Shown here piece after piece: positions 26,817 to 33,799 of a stretch of DNA of 33,799 nt. This DNA is from Lachnospiraceae bacterium (GTDB lineage: Bacteria; Bacillota; Clostridia; Lachnospirales; Lachnospiraceae): NCBI GenBank assembly GCA_017458765.1, contig JAFSZZ010000053.1, forward strand, positions 1 through 33,799. The letters are read 5' to 3'. Under the pieces are notes generated by a model, which was not told the DNA's origin, did no database searches, and worked only from the letters and a program-made list of their open reading frames with translations. Each line of letters starts with the position of its first letter. Positions within the stretch are counted from its first letter, which is position 1. A program made the translations under genes and the position numbers.

Positions 26817-27038
26817 ATGGAAGAATTATTGGAATTACTCAAAGATGTAAGGGATGATGTTGATTTTGAGAACTGTACCGATCTTATCGACGGCAAGATA
26901 TTAAGTTCATTTGATATCATCCAGATCATAAGCGTTATTGATGAGGAATATGATGTTGCGGTTCCCGCGACCGAGATAATACCTGCCAATTTTAACAGTG
27001 CGCAGGCTATCTACGACATGATACAGAGGCTTAAGTAA
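26817..27038 (+). CDS. Acyl/aminoacyl carrier protein (phosphopantetheine-binding)
   Basis: A 73-residue four-helix carrier protein. DLIDGKILSSFDIIQII (22-38) is the phosphopantetheine site; Ser31 is the expected attachment residue. The usual Asp before it (DSL/DSF) is Ser30. DEEYDVAVPATEI and NFNSAQAIYDMI are typical of carrier proteins paired with stand-alone adenylation enzymes. The ATG at 26817 has AGAGG 5 nt upstream; the in-frame TTG at 26787 lacks a ribosome site. Located 62 bp after the decarboxylase and ending at a bidirectional terminator, it is the likely acceptor of the ligase's amino acid, comparable to DltC or BtrI. Confidence 0.9.
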   Translation: MEELLELLKDVRDDVDFENCTDLIDGKILSSFDIIQIISVIDEEYDVAVPATEIIPANFNSAQAIYDMIQRLK

Positions 27039-27058
27039 GGTTTTATTGTATGAAAAAT

Positions 27059-27090
27059 GCCGGTATAACGGCTGTCAGTCGGATACCGGC
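27059..27090. terminator. Shared bidirectional terminator of the convergent operons
   Basis: GCCGGTAT (27059-27066) pairs with ATACCGGC (27083-27090). On the minus strand TTTTT follows after one or two bases (27053-27057 in plus coordinates); on the plus strand the following bases are AGATGTTTT. The minus-strand stop codon of the SGNH gene (27075-27077) lies in the loop. Confidence 0.85.
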
Positions 27091-27989
27091 AGATGTTTTA
27101 TGAGTTCTTTTGTATAAACCCTTCGTCCTTCACCGGACATATGGCTCATATCCTCATAATAATCAGGATTACGGTTATCAAAATCCACATCGTGCGCAAG
27201 TATATACGGAGCGTCAAGATCGTCCATCATCTTAAGGAAGTAGTCATGATATTCCCGGTATTTGGGATCATCTTCCAATCTGTAATAATGAGGACATTCA
27301 AGGAAAATGAAATCCTGCCCGTCTCTCCTGCATTTTTCGATAACTTCCTTAACGGCGTCTGCCTGGGCTTCTATCAGTACCGAATCACTTATATCAAACT
27401 CTTCGTTTTCAAGGAATTCCTTACCCGAAGACGGAGTGTCGTCTGTCTTGGCTCCTTTGTAATACCTGGTCGAATAGAAGCGTTCAGTGACCGGATACGT
27501 TATAAGGTCATCCATTCCCGAAGTCACGAAATACTCATACATTATCGATAGATCGGTATTCCCGACACTTTTAAGCTTTTCCCAAAGAGCCTTTTTTCCT
27601 TCAAAGGACAGATCCCATATAACCCTTGAATCCGACAGTTTTACTTCTTCGGTAAGCATAAGGGGATCGAGCTCGAATACCATCAGCTTATGATCATTGT
27701 CAGATCTCTTTTTGATCTCATCGTATTGGATATCCGTAGCTGCATACTGGTTTCCTCCATATGAGATTATATATGCCCGGTTATCGAAGGCTTTATCCAG
27801 TTCGTGGATATCCAGGTTACTGCGGAATGTTGATGAGCCGATAAGCAGGATATCAAGGTCTCCTTCCATTATGGCGGCCCTTATTCCCCTGTTCCCGATC
27901 GGGATCTCACATGAATATACATTTTTAAAAGCCACGGCTGCACATATTATGATAAGAGCAGCTGACAGCGTGATCAGGATCTTTTTCAT
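27075..27989 (-). CDS. DltD/SGNH-hydrolase-like membrane-anchored protein
   Basis: A 304-residue protein with an N-terminal signal anchor (KKILITLSAALIIICAAVAF, residues 2-21) and an extracytoplasmic domain. LLIGSSTFRS (48-57) supplies a nucleophile-like Ser53 as in the GSSE motif of DltD, and YYEDMSHMSGEG (277-288) gives Asp280 and His283 in the D-x-x-H arrangement of SGNH enzymes. FELDPLML and FIFLECPHY fit the central strands. In Dlt and alginate acetylation systems such proteins work with an MBOAT to place an acyl group on a polymer outside the membrane. The MBOAT gene is directly upstream in the same orientation (104-bp gap without clear signals). The ATG has AAGGA upstream. Confidence 0.78.
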   Translation of the reverse strand: MKKILITLSAALIIICAAVAFKNVYSCEIPIGNRGIRAAIMEGDLDILLIGSSTFRSNLDIHELDKAFDNRAYIISYGGNQYAATDIQYDEIKKRSDNDHKLMVFELDPLMLTEEVKLSDSRVIWDLSFEGKKALWEKLKSVGNTDLSIMYEYFVTSGMDDLITYPVTERFYSTRYYKGAKTDDTPSSGKEFLENEEFDISDSVLIEAQADAVKEVIEKCRRDGQDFIFLECPHYYRLEDDPKYREYHDYFLKMMDDLDAPYILAHDVDFDNRNPDYYEDMSHMSGEGRRVYTKELIKHLPVSD

Positions 27990-28093
27990 TTTATCTATCC
28001 TTTTTTCTCTCTGTTTAGGCCTTAATGCTCCGGGTCAGTATCAAAAACAACTCAGAGATGCATTACTATCAATTTATCGTACTTAATACTCTC

Positions 28094-29521
28094 TTAAAAT
28101 GCCTGATACATGAAGTTTGACTGACCTGCCACACCGAAAAGGGACATCACGATCAGCATTCCGGCAGCATAAACATATCTGTGTTTTGTAAAAGCTTCCT
28201 CATTTTTCTCCTTACAGAGCTCAACTATGAACAGACCGGTAATAAGCACCGAAAGTATTATGACAGAAGCCGCAGCCTGGTTGCCGTTACCGAACGGTAC
28301 AAGAGAAGCCGTTATGGTGGAAGCATTTATCCTTGTCGTTGTGAAGATATTCTTATATATCGCAAACGCATCCTTAAGGCTGTGCGCCCTGAACATCACT
28401 TCACCGAACAGAACTATGATAAAGGTGCGAAGTGTCTGGAAGATCTTAATGAATACATTTTCATCGTTCCAGTGGATCGCGGTCCTGATTTTTTTCATAT
28501 ATGACATTGTGCATACGGAAAACAGCATGATGATCGCAAAATACACGCCCCAGCCGATATAGACGTCTTCCGCTCCGTGCCAGATGCCGGTCACTATCCA
28601 TACGAGTATAAGGGGAAGCACGGTACGCAGGTTTCCTTTTTTAGCCTTTGGGAATATCTTACCTAAGAACTTCGAGGCTTTACGGTTCCAGCCCGATGTC
28701 ACCGCGGGCATCATGAGATGCTCCTTGAACCATTCATTAAGGGAAATATGCCAGCGTCTCCAGTATTCCTGGATATTTCTTGAAAAATACGGGCGTTTGA
28801 AGTTCTCGGCCAATCTGATATCGAGCATCTTGGATATACCGCAGACGATATCCATGTATCCGGAAAAATCGGCATAAAGCTCGACAGCATAGAAGAAGAC
28901 CGCAATGATGAGAGTAAGCCCGCCGTAATTTTTCGGTGATGAAAATACGGTATCAACATAATAGGTAAGCCTGCCGGCGATCACCAGTTTCTTGAACAGT
29001 CCTTTGATCACCCTGTATCCGCCCGATCTTATATTATCCATCTTAAATTCGTGAGGTGAGATCAGCTGTTCCTTCATATCCTGATATGTTCCGATAGGCC
29101 CCTGTGTTATCTGAGGGAAATATGAGATAAACAGCGCGTAGTGAAAGAGATTCTGCTCAGGTTCTATCTTCTTTCCCATGCAGTCATGTGCATAACCGAG
29201 TGTCATGAAGGTGTAGAAGGATATCCCGAGAGGGACTATCAGAGAATGGACATTAAAGTAGACACTGTATCTGAAAACAATAAGTATGCCAAGATTGACT
29301 ATAAGGGTCATGATCCAGTGAGATCTTGACGGCTTTTTCATCAAGGCCCAGGTAGTCACAATGGAAACTGCGATAAACACTATATAAACCGGTCTTACCC
29401 ATGCATAGAATACGATACTGCCAATGAGCAGTACCTTCCACTGATGTTTGGGACTTATCCTGTAATAGGTAATGAGGAGTATTATTATGAAAATAAGAAA
29501 AGGAAATGAAATAAGGCTCAT
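28094..29521 (-). CDS. MBOAT-family O-acyltransferase (DltB/AlgI-like)
   Basis: Polytopic membrane enzyme, 475 residues and roughly 10-12 helices, that passes an acyl group across the membrane to an extracellular acceptor. Family marks: YFPQITQGPIG (134-144), YADFSGYMDIVCGISKML (216-233), EYWRRWHISLNEWF (252-265) with His258, and VTGIWHGAEDVYIGW (310-324) with the proposed catalytic His315. The C-terminus ends MYQAF, close to the aromatic tail of DltB-type proteins. The ATG has AAGGGA 7 nt upstream and a strong promoter at 29553-29582. Pairing with the SGNH gene and with a ligase, decarboxylase and carrier set opposite suggests transfer of an aminoacyl-type group, though ordinary acetylation cannot be excluded. 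Confidence 0.93.
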   Translation of the reverse strand: MSLISFPFLIFIIILLITYYRISPKHQWKVLLIGSIVFYAWVRPVYIVFIAVSIVTTWALMKKPSRSHWIMTLIVNLGILIVFRYSVYFNVHSLIVPLGISFYTFMTLGYAHDCMGKKIEPEQNLFHYALFISYFPQITQGPIGTYQDMKEQLISPHEFKMDNIRSGGYRVIKGLFKKLVIAGRLTYYVDTVFSSPKNYGGLTLIIAVFFYAVELYADFSGYMDIVCGISKMLDIRLAENFKRPYFSRNIQEYWRRWHISLNEWFKEHLMMPAVTSGWNRKASKFLGKIFPKAKKGNLRTVLPLILVWIVTGIWHGAEDVYIGWGVYFAIIMLFSVCTMSYMKKIRTAIHWNDENVFIKIFQTLRTFIIVLFGEVMFRAHSLKDAFAIYKNIFTTTRINASTITASLVPFGNGNQAAASVIILSVLITGLFIVELCKEKNEEAFTKHRYVYAAGMLIVMSLFGVAGQSNFMYQAF

Positions 29522-29552
29522 TTCTGTATCCCTTCATAAATATAGTAAATTG

Positions 29553-29582
29553 ATTATAGTGTTTTTTCCGTGTTTGTGTCAA
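29553..29582 (-). promoter_or_regulatory. Consensus promoter of the MBOAT-SGNH operon
   Basis: Minus-strand perfect TTGACA (29577-29582), 18-bp spacer, perfect TATAAT (29553-29558), giving a leader of about 25 nt. With a shared terminator at 27059-27090 it defines a two-gene transcript running against the replication fork. Confidence 0.88.
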
Positions 29583-29620
29583 ATCTCCGGGATGAAGCAG
29601 GCATGTTTAAGCAGTCATTC

Positions 29621-29703
29621 TCCCGGCAGGACATCGTTTTGCTTGCATATAGCAGTTTAATTTTATAAAATTGTCTTTAGTAACTGCCGGGAACGGCGTT
29701 TTT
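29621..29703 (+). promoter_or_regulatory. Leader of the YfhO-type gene with competing hairpins
   Basis: TCCCGGCAG (29621-29629) is complementary over 9 bp to CTGCCGGGA (29684-29692). The right arm also forms a small GCCG-GGAA-CGGC hairpin (29686-29697) followed by GTTTTT, a miniature terminator 12 bp before the ATG. A possible promoter, TTGCTT (29639-29644), 17 bp, TTTATA (29662-29667), lies between the arms. This could be an operator pair or an attenuator, depending on where transcription starts. Confidence 0.4.
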
Positions 29704-29714
29704 ATGAGGAAAAC

Positions 29715-32312
29715 ATGAAAAGATTCTTATATGAAAAAAGAAGGATACTGTGCCCCCTGTCCGCATTCATTATCCCTGTGGCTGTTATGGTGTTTATCAG
29801 TATCCTGTCGGGTTTTTATCCATTCGGGCATACTTCGATACTCATGGCGGATATGAGGTATCAGTTCGTCGATTATTTTGGGTACATGAAGCAGATATTC
29901 TTCTCAAATGATACCTATTTCTACAGTTTTTCCAAGACCTTTGGCGGAGATATGGCAGGACTTGCCGCATACTACTGCAACAATCCCTTCCTTGTTTTCC
30001 TGCTGTTTGTTCCGAATGACCTGCTTCCCGGAGGGATCCTCATCATGATGATCGTGATGCTCGGTCTCATCGGGCTTAGCTTTAATATCTTTCTTACAGA
30101 GATTTACGGGAGCCGATATACTACACTCATCTTTTCGACGGCTTATGCCTTTATGGGATATCTCATGGGATATTTCAACTGCGTACAGTATTTCTTCAAT
30201 ATAATGATACTACCGCTTGTCATGCTCGGTATATACCGTACGATCAAACAGGAAAGACCCAGTTACCTCTATATCATATCTCAGGCGCTCTCGATCTTCT
30301 CATGTTATTACATCGGATATATGATCTGTATCTTCTCCGTATGCTTCTTCATCTACATTTACTTTACGGAAAATACGGATATCAGGCATTTATTCGATAT
30401 CAAAGGAATAAAAAGACATATAAGACCGGTCATCGCATTTATATGGACATCAATTCTTGGTGTCTCATTATCTGCGGTAAGCCTGCTGTGTGCCGTCATT
30501 TCGCTAAGGGGACAGAGCAGCAGGAAACACATTCCTCTTTCCATAAAGGGTAATTTCAATATCACGGAAGTATTTTCCGGTATGTATTCAACGGCATTTA
30601 AGGGAAATGTTTCGGACGGTCTCCCGCTCATCTATTCCGGTGCGGTCGCCTTTATCTTTATCATATTTTTCTTCTTTGGCAGGACGGTGAGCAGGCGGGA
30701 GAAGATCATTTCCGGATCCGTATTTTTGTTCCTTATCCTCGGATTCTATGTTGATTTTCTCAATGTATTCTGGCATGGATTTTCATACCCGATAGGCTTC
30801 CCTTACAGGGAATCGTTCCTCTTTAGTTTCTGGGTGTTATTTTTAGCATATAAATGCTTTGTAAACATAGAAGATATCAGCAATAAGCAGATCATCATCA
30901 CAAGTCTCATATATGTTATTTATTCATTATACATGTGTGTTATTTTAAATGAGAATGTAGGGATCCGGCAGGTAATAATAACAGGTGTATATATAATTAT
31001 CTCATTTATATTGATCCTTCTTTACAGAAAGAAGGAACTGTTTGATCTGATCATGCCGGCATTCTTATTCCTCACCTTATTCGACGTATCTTACAATGCC
31101 TACATATCTCTTAATGCATATTTTCCGGATAAAGAAAATGACAGGGATATCACAATAGAAGCTTTTAAGGATTTCGTTGACGAAACATCTGCGATAGTGG
31201 GGCATCTTAAGGAAGAGGATAAGGATCTGTACCGTATAGAGAAGCTGTACAGGCGAAGCAACAATGACGCAATGCTAATAGGCTATAACGGATTATCGCA
31301 TTTTTCCTCCTGTGAGACTGAACTTGCGAGAAGGTTTATGGGAACCCTGGGCTTTAGGGATAACGATAACTGGGCTTTTTACGGTGAAGGCAGCACAACC
31401 TTTGCCGATTGTCTCATGGGGATGAGATACATGCTGTCCCAGTATGATGAAACGCCGAAACCATACAGCAATATATACAGTTATAATGACAAAAATGTAT
31501 TTTATAATCCGTATGCGCTTCCCCTCTGCTTTGTAATGGATGATACAGCCGTCTCCCTGGAACCGTCGGGATACGGTAAATTTTCCTATCAAAATGCACT
31601 TGCGAGAAGTTTTGGTTATGATGGAGATGATATTTACAGGCCCGTTGCGGGTGTTGAGGAAACACAGTACAATCTTGAAAAGAACGGCAATACATATACC
31701 GTTAAGGATAAAAATTCCGAAGCATACATTGAATACAGCTTCGAAAACCAAAGTGATGATTTCATGTTCATGTACTTTGATGCGGATGGTCTGCAGGATA
31801 CAAATATCGTGATAAACGGCCTTGAAAAGCAGCCGTATTTTACCTCTTACGGCTGGAGCATAAGGGAACTCGGATATTTTCCCGTCGGTGAAAAGGTTAA
31901 TGTCCGTATATATGCCTTGCAGGATGAGATCACGCTTAACGGATACGAATTCTGTTATGAAGACAAACAGGCGATAGCAGCATGGTATGAGGCGGCAACA
32001 CAGAACGAATGTAAGCTGATAAAGCAGACAAGCTCCCATCTTACGGGTACCGTCAATACAAAAGAACAGCAGGAACTTGTTTTTTCATTTCCTTATGATG
32101 AAGAATGGCGGGTGTATGTTGACGGACAGAGAGCCGAAAACAAAATGGCGGCAGCAGGTCTGTTATGTGTTGATATAGGCAAAGGTACTCATACGATAGA
32201 ACTTAAGTATATTCCGAAAGGTTTTGTTATCGGGCTCCCGGTAAGTATTATGGCCTTTTTGGTTTTACTGGTCATTCCTGTTATGCAAAAACGCAGAAAA
32301 AACGTGATGTGA
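29715..32312 (+). CDS. YfhO-family membrane glycosyltransferase
   Basis: Large GT-C-type membrane protein, 865 residues. About 13 N-terminal membrane helices run to about residue 465. SILMADMRYQFVDYFGYMKQ (about 41-60) holds the first-loop Asp and Gln-Tyr typical of YfhO; SYPIGFPYRESFLFSFW is another conserved loop. An extracytoplasmic domain follows (about 470-835), ending EEWRVYVDGQRAENKMAA and LKYIPKGF, then a last helix (about 838-858) and a basic tail. In Bacillus and Listeria, YfhO-type proteins transfer a sugar from an undecaprenyl-phosphate carrier to lipoteichoic acid, working with CsbB-type enzymes; such a partner follows here. GAGG lies 6 nt before the ATG. The acceptor in this organism is unknown. 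Confidence 0.9.
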   Translation: MKRFLYEKRRILCPLSAFIIPVAVMVFISILSGFYPFGHTSILMADMRYQFVDYFGYMKQIFFSNDTYFYSFSKTFGGDMAGLAAYYCNNPFLVFLLFVPNDLLPGGILIMMIVMLGLIGLSFNIFLTEIYGSRYTTLIFSTAYAFMGYLMGYFNCVQYFFNIMILPLVMLGIYRTIKQERPSYLYIISQALSIFSCYYIGYMICIFSVCFFIYIYFTENTDIRHLFDIKGIKRHIRPVIAFIWTSILGVSLSAVSLLCAVISLRGQSSRKHIPLSIKGNFNITEVFSGMYSTAFKGNVSDGLPLIYSGAVAFIFIIFFFFGRTVSRREKIISGSVFLFLILGFYVDFLNVFWHGFSYPIGFPYRESFLFSFWVLFLAYKCFVNIEDISNKQIIITSLIYVIYSLYMCVILNENVGIRQVIITGVYIIISFILILLYRKKELFDLIMPAFLFLTLFDVSYNAYISLNAYFPDKENDRDITIEAFKDFVDETSAIVGHLKEEDKDLYRIEKLYRRSNNDAMLIGYNGLSHFSSCETELARRFMGTLGFRDNDNWAFYGEGSTTFADCLMGMRYMLSQYDETPKPYSNIYSYNDKNVFYNPYALPLCFVMDDTAVSLEPSGYGKFSYQNALARSFGYDGDDIYRPVAGVEETQYNLEKNGNTYTVKDKNSEAYIEYSFENQSDDFMFMYFDADGLQDTNIVINGLEKQPYFTSYGWSIRELGYFPVGEKVNVRIYALQDEITLNGYEFCYEDKQAIAAWYEAATQNECKLIKQTSSHLTGTVNTKEQQELVFSFPYDEEWRVYVDGQRAENKMAAAGLLCVDIGKGTHTIELKYIPKGFVIGLPVSIMAFLVLLVIPVMQKRRKNVM

Positions 32313-32329
32313 CCGGTTTTAACCTGACA

Positions 32330-32465
32330 AATGTTTTATCTTTAAGACAGGAACCGAGGCAATAAACCGGTGAAAATCCGGACTGAGGCAAACCTTATGT
32401 CAGAGGGTTGTTGATTTTTATCCCGCATGCTATTATATGAAGGTGCTGGGATTAAATCTGGATCG
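32330..32465 (+). promoter_or_regulatory. Structured leader of unknown type before the GT2 gene
   Basis: The 173-bp gap after the YfhO-type gene contains CCGG-TGAAAAT-CCGG (32369-32383) flanked by two GAGGCAA copies, and downstream an imperfect stem ATCCCGCA / TGCTGGGAT (about 32421-32454). The GGTGAAAATCC core recalls cobalamin riboswitches, but the conserved GCCACTG box and the remaining helices are not evident. I record it as a structured leader candidate without an assigned class. Confidence 0.35.
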
Positions 32466-32485
32466 GATATGATGCGGAGGTTTAC

Positions 32486-33430
32486 ATGGAAAGTTACAAG
32501 TTATCTATAGTAGTTCCTGTATATAATGAGGAAAACGGTATAGAGCCGTTCCTTGAAAGAACCGAGAAAGTCGTGGATGAGCTCGGCTGTGATTACGAGA
32601 TCATTTTCAGTCTTGATCCTTCAACCGACAGGACATATGAGGTAATAAAGGAAAATATGAAGAGAAATCATCATATCAAACTTATTACCATGAGCCGCCG
32701 TTTCAGGCAGGCTGCCGCTACTATGGCAGGAGTGCTCAACTGTTCAGGAGATATCTGCGTGGTCATAGACGTAGATCTTCAGGATCCGCCAGAGGTTATC
32801 ACGGAACTTGTGGAGAAGTGGCAGGAAGGATATGATGTGGTCTATGCCCAGCGCATTGACAGGCAGGGTGAGACTAAGATAAGGAAGCTTATCGACCTTA
32901 CTGCTTACAGAGTGATCAATTTCCTGTCCGATGTGGAGATCCCTGTTGATACGGCAGATTTCAGGCTTATTAACAGGCGTGTCATAGAAGAGATAAGGAA
33001 AATGCCCGAGACCAACATGTTCTTCCGCGGAATGGTCTCATATGTAGGATTTAAGCAGACTGCGGTAAGATACCACAGGGAAGCAAGGGAAGCGGATGTG
33101 AGCAAGTACAACCGTCTCTGGGGTGAGTTCAGGATGGGTTTTCACGGTATATTCTGCTTTTCCAGCAAGCCGCTTGAATACGTGACCTTCCTTGGAGGGT
33201 TTATGACGGGCTTCGGTGTTCTGCTTTCATGTATCTGTTTCTTTGAGAAGGTCATACTCAGAAAGGCAAAGACGTTGGTGTCCGGCCTTACGGCACTTAT
33301 CTGGTTCATCGGAGGACTTAATGTATTCGTGTCCGGTCTTTTAGGTGAATATATAACCAGGATATATGATGATGTTAAGGGCAGACAGAGATTCATCATA
33401 GATGAGTTTGACGAGAATAAAAATGATTAG
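32486..33430 (+). CDS. Undecaprenyl-phosphate glycosyltransferase, GT2 family (CsbB/GtrB-like)
   Basis: Transfers a sugar from a nucleotide donor to undecaprenyl phosphate on the cytoplasmic face. The 314 residues begin LSIVVPVYNEENGIEPF, with the metal-binding DxD-type motif in VVIDVDLQDPPEVI (about residues 92-105) and QRIDRQGETKIRK (about 122-134), followed by two C-terminal membrane helices (about 232-255 and 269-290) and a cytoplasmic tail ending GRQRFIIDE. This topology and length match CsbB, GtrB and DpmI-type enzymes. The partner that uses the lipid-linked sugar outside is probably the YfhO-type protein encoded just upstream, as in the known CsbB-YfhO pair. GGAGG lies 7 nt before the ATG. 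The sugar cannot be read from the sequence. Confidence 0.93.
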   Translation: MESYKLSIVVPVYNEENGIEPFLERTEKVVDELGCDYEIIFSLDPSTDRTYEVIKENMKRNHHIKLITMSRRFRQAAATMAGVLNCSGDICVVIDVDLQDPPEVITELVEKWQEGYDVVYAQRIDRQGETKIRKLIDLTAYRVINFLSDVEIPVDTADFRLINRRVIEEIRKMPETNMFFRGMVSYVGFKQTAVRYHREAREADVSKYNRLWGEFRMGFHGIFCFSSKPLEYVTFLGGFMTGFGVLLSCICFFEKVILRKAKTLVSGLTALIWFIGGLNVFVSGLLGEYITRIYDDVKGRQRFIIDEFDENKND

Positions 33431-33470
33431 ATCCTTCTATATATAAATAGTAAGAATAAGATCTATCGGA

Positions 33471-33511
33471 TGAGGGGCATGCCGGAGTAAGCGGTAAGGT
33501 CCCTTATTTTT
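33471..33511 (+). terminator. Terminator after the GT2 gene
   Basis: TGAGGGGC (33471-33478) pairs with GTCCCTTA (33499-33506) with two G-T pairs, with an inner GCC/GGT possibility, followed by T5 (33507-33511). It isolates the surface-polymer genes from the rRNA promoter. Confidence 0.75.
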
Positions 33512-33594
33512 GCCACAAGATATGGTGCCGTATATCTCCTAAAAGTATAAATATGGTATATGAAAAATAAAAAAAATTTTTTGGAAAAAAGCCC

Positions 33595-33623
33595 TTGACT
33601 TAAGTATTTAGGCGTGTTAATAT
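33595..33623 (+). promoter_or_regulatory. rRNA operon promoter
   Basis: TTGACT (33595-33600), 17-bp spacer, TAATAT (33618-33623), about 150 bp before 16S rRNA. The preceding A/T tract (33561-33590) could act as an UP element. TATTGT (33621-33626) is an alternative, less well spaced -10. Confidence 0.7.
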
Positions 33624-33685
33624 TGTAAAGCTGTCGCTGATAAATGGCAGCAGGAACCTTGAAAATCTAATAGTATAAACCATCC

Positions 33686-33760
33686 CTGAAAAATTTCATT
33701 ACATTTTTTCAGAACGAAACCTAAAGTAAATTTAGGACAAAGGATAAGCTAGCTTATCCT
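33686..33760 (+). repeat. Three successive stem-loops in the 16S rRNA leader
   Basis: CTGAAAAA (33686-33693) pairs with TTTTTCAG (33705-33712); CCTAAA (33720-33725) pairs with TTTAGG (33731-33736); and AGGATAAGCTAGCTTATCCT (33741-33760) is a perfect 20-bp palindrome. They precede the mature 16S 5' end by 14-90 bp. Upstream, CCTTGAAAATC (33657-33667) resembles a boxA-like antitermination element of clostridial rRNA leaders. I see no coding sequence in 33431-33774. Confidence 0.8.
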
Positions 33761-33774
33761 GAGAATCAAACATT

Positions 33775-33799
33775 ATAATTGAGAGTTTGATCCTGGCTC
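33775..33799 (+). rRNA. rrs: 16S ribosomal RNA, first bases only
   Basis: AGAGTTTGATCCTGGCTC (33782-33799) is the universal 5' sequence of 16S rRNA at E. coli positions 8-25, so the mature 5' end is near 33775. The gene continues beyond the window. Confidence 0.96.

Noticed and set aside
31293-32039. 248-codon minus-strand open frame inside the YfhO-type gene
   Set aside because: Opposite a conserved coding region, no recognisable domain and no start signals.
32369-32383. Cobalamin riboswitch
   Set aside because: Only the GGTGAAAATCC-like hairpin matches; the GCCACTG box and other helices are missing and the downstream gene has no link to B12. Kept only as an unassigned structured leader.

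Overview
The window is a chromosomal replication-origin region from a low-GC Firmicute, most likely a member of the Lachnospiraceae (Butyrivibrio/Roseburia-like clostridia). The reasons are the gene order rpmH-rnpA-yidD-yidC-jag-mnmE-mnmG-rsmG-parA-parB on one side and dnaA-dnaN-yaaA-recF-gyrB-gyrA on the other, small DUF4446- and DUF3881-type genes behind parB, AT-rich DNA, and a 16S rRNA gene starting at the right edge. Species assignment is inference; no database was available.

Layout. (1) 1-2050 is the end of an integrated mobile element: the C-terminal part of a VapE-like replication helicase and a tyrosine integrase that stops 14 bp from the 3' end of a tRNA-Arg(CCT) gene, the probable attachment site. 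(2) 2185-13138 is the left replication arm, all on the minus strand: DUF3881-like and DUF4446-like genes, parB, parA, two perfect parS sites plus one near-perfect site, a coiled-coil protein of unknown function, rsmG, mnmG, mnmE, jag, yidC, yidD, rnpA and rpmH. (3) 13139-15143 is a bipartite oriC around dnaA, with one canonical DnaA box and six copies of a variant TTATWAACA box in the two flanking gaps. (4) 15144-22101 is the right arm on the plus strand: dnaN, yaaA, recF, gyrB, gyrA, closed by a strong terminator. (5) 22237-23862 holds a two-subunit class I fumarase and tRNA-Ser(GCT). (6) 23948-33430 is a cell-surface polymer decoration region. (7) The 16S rRNA promoter, a highly structured leader and the first bases of 16S rRNA end the window.

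The most interesting part is region 6. A DltA-like adenylating ligase, a PLP-dependent decarboxylase and a carrier protein (plus strand) converge on an SGNH/DltD-like protein and an MBOAT/DltB-like acyltransferase (minus strand), sharing one bidirectional terminator. Ligase, MBOAT, carrier protein and SGNH protein match the D-alanylation (Dlt) plan. The added decarboxylase of the BtrK/exosortase-associated type suggests that a carrier-bound amino acid is decarboxylated before being exported and esterified to a surface polymer. Next to it, a YfhO-type membrane glycosyltransferase and a CsbB/GtrB-type undecaprenyl-phosphate sugar transferase form a second, lipid-linked decoration route. Together they look like a two-branch wall or lipoteichoic-acid-like tailoring locus whose aminoacyl branch may use an undescribed, decarboxylated substituent.
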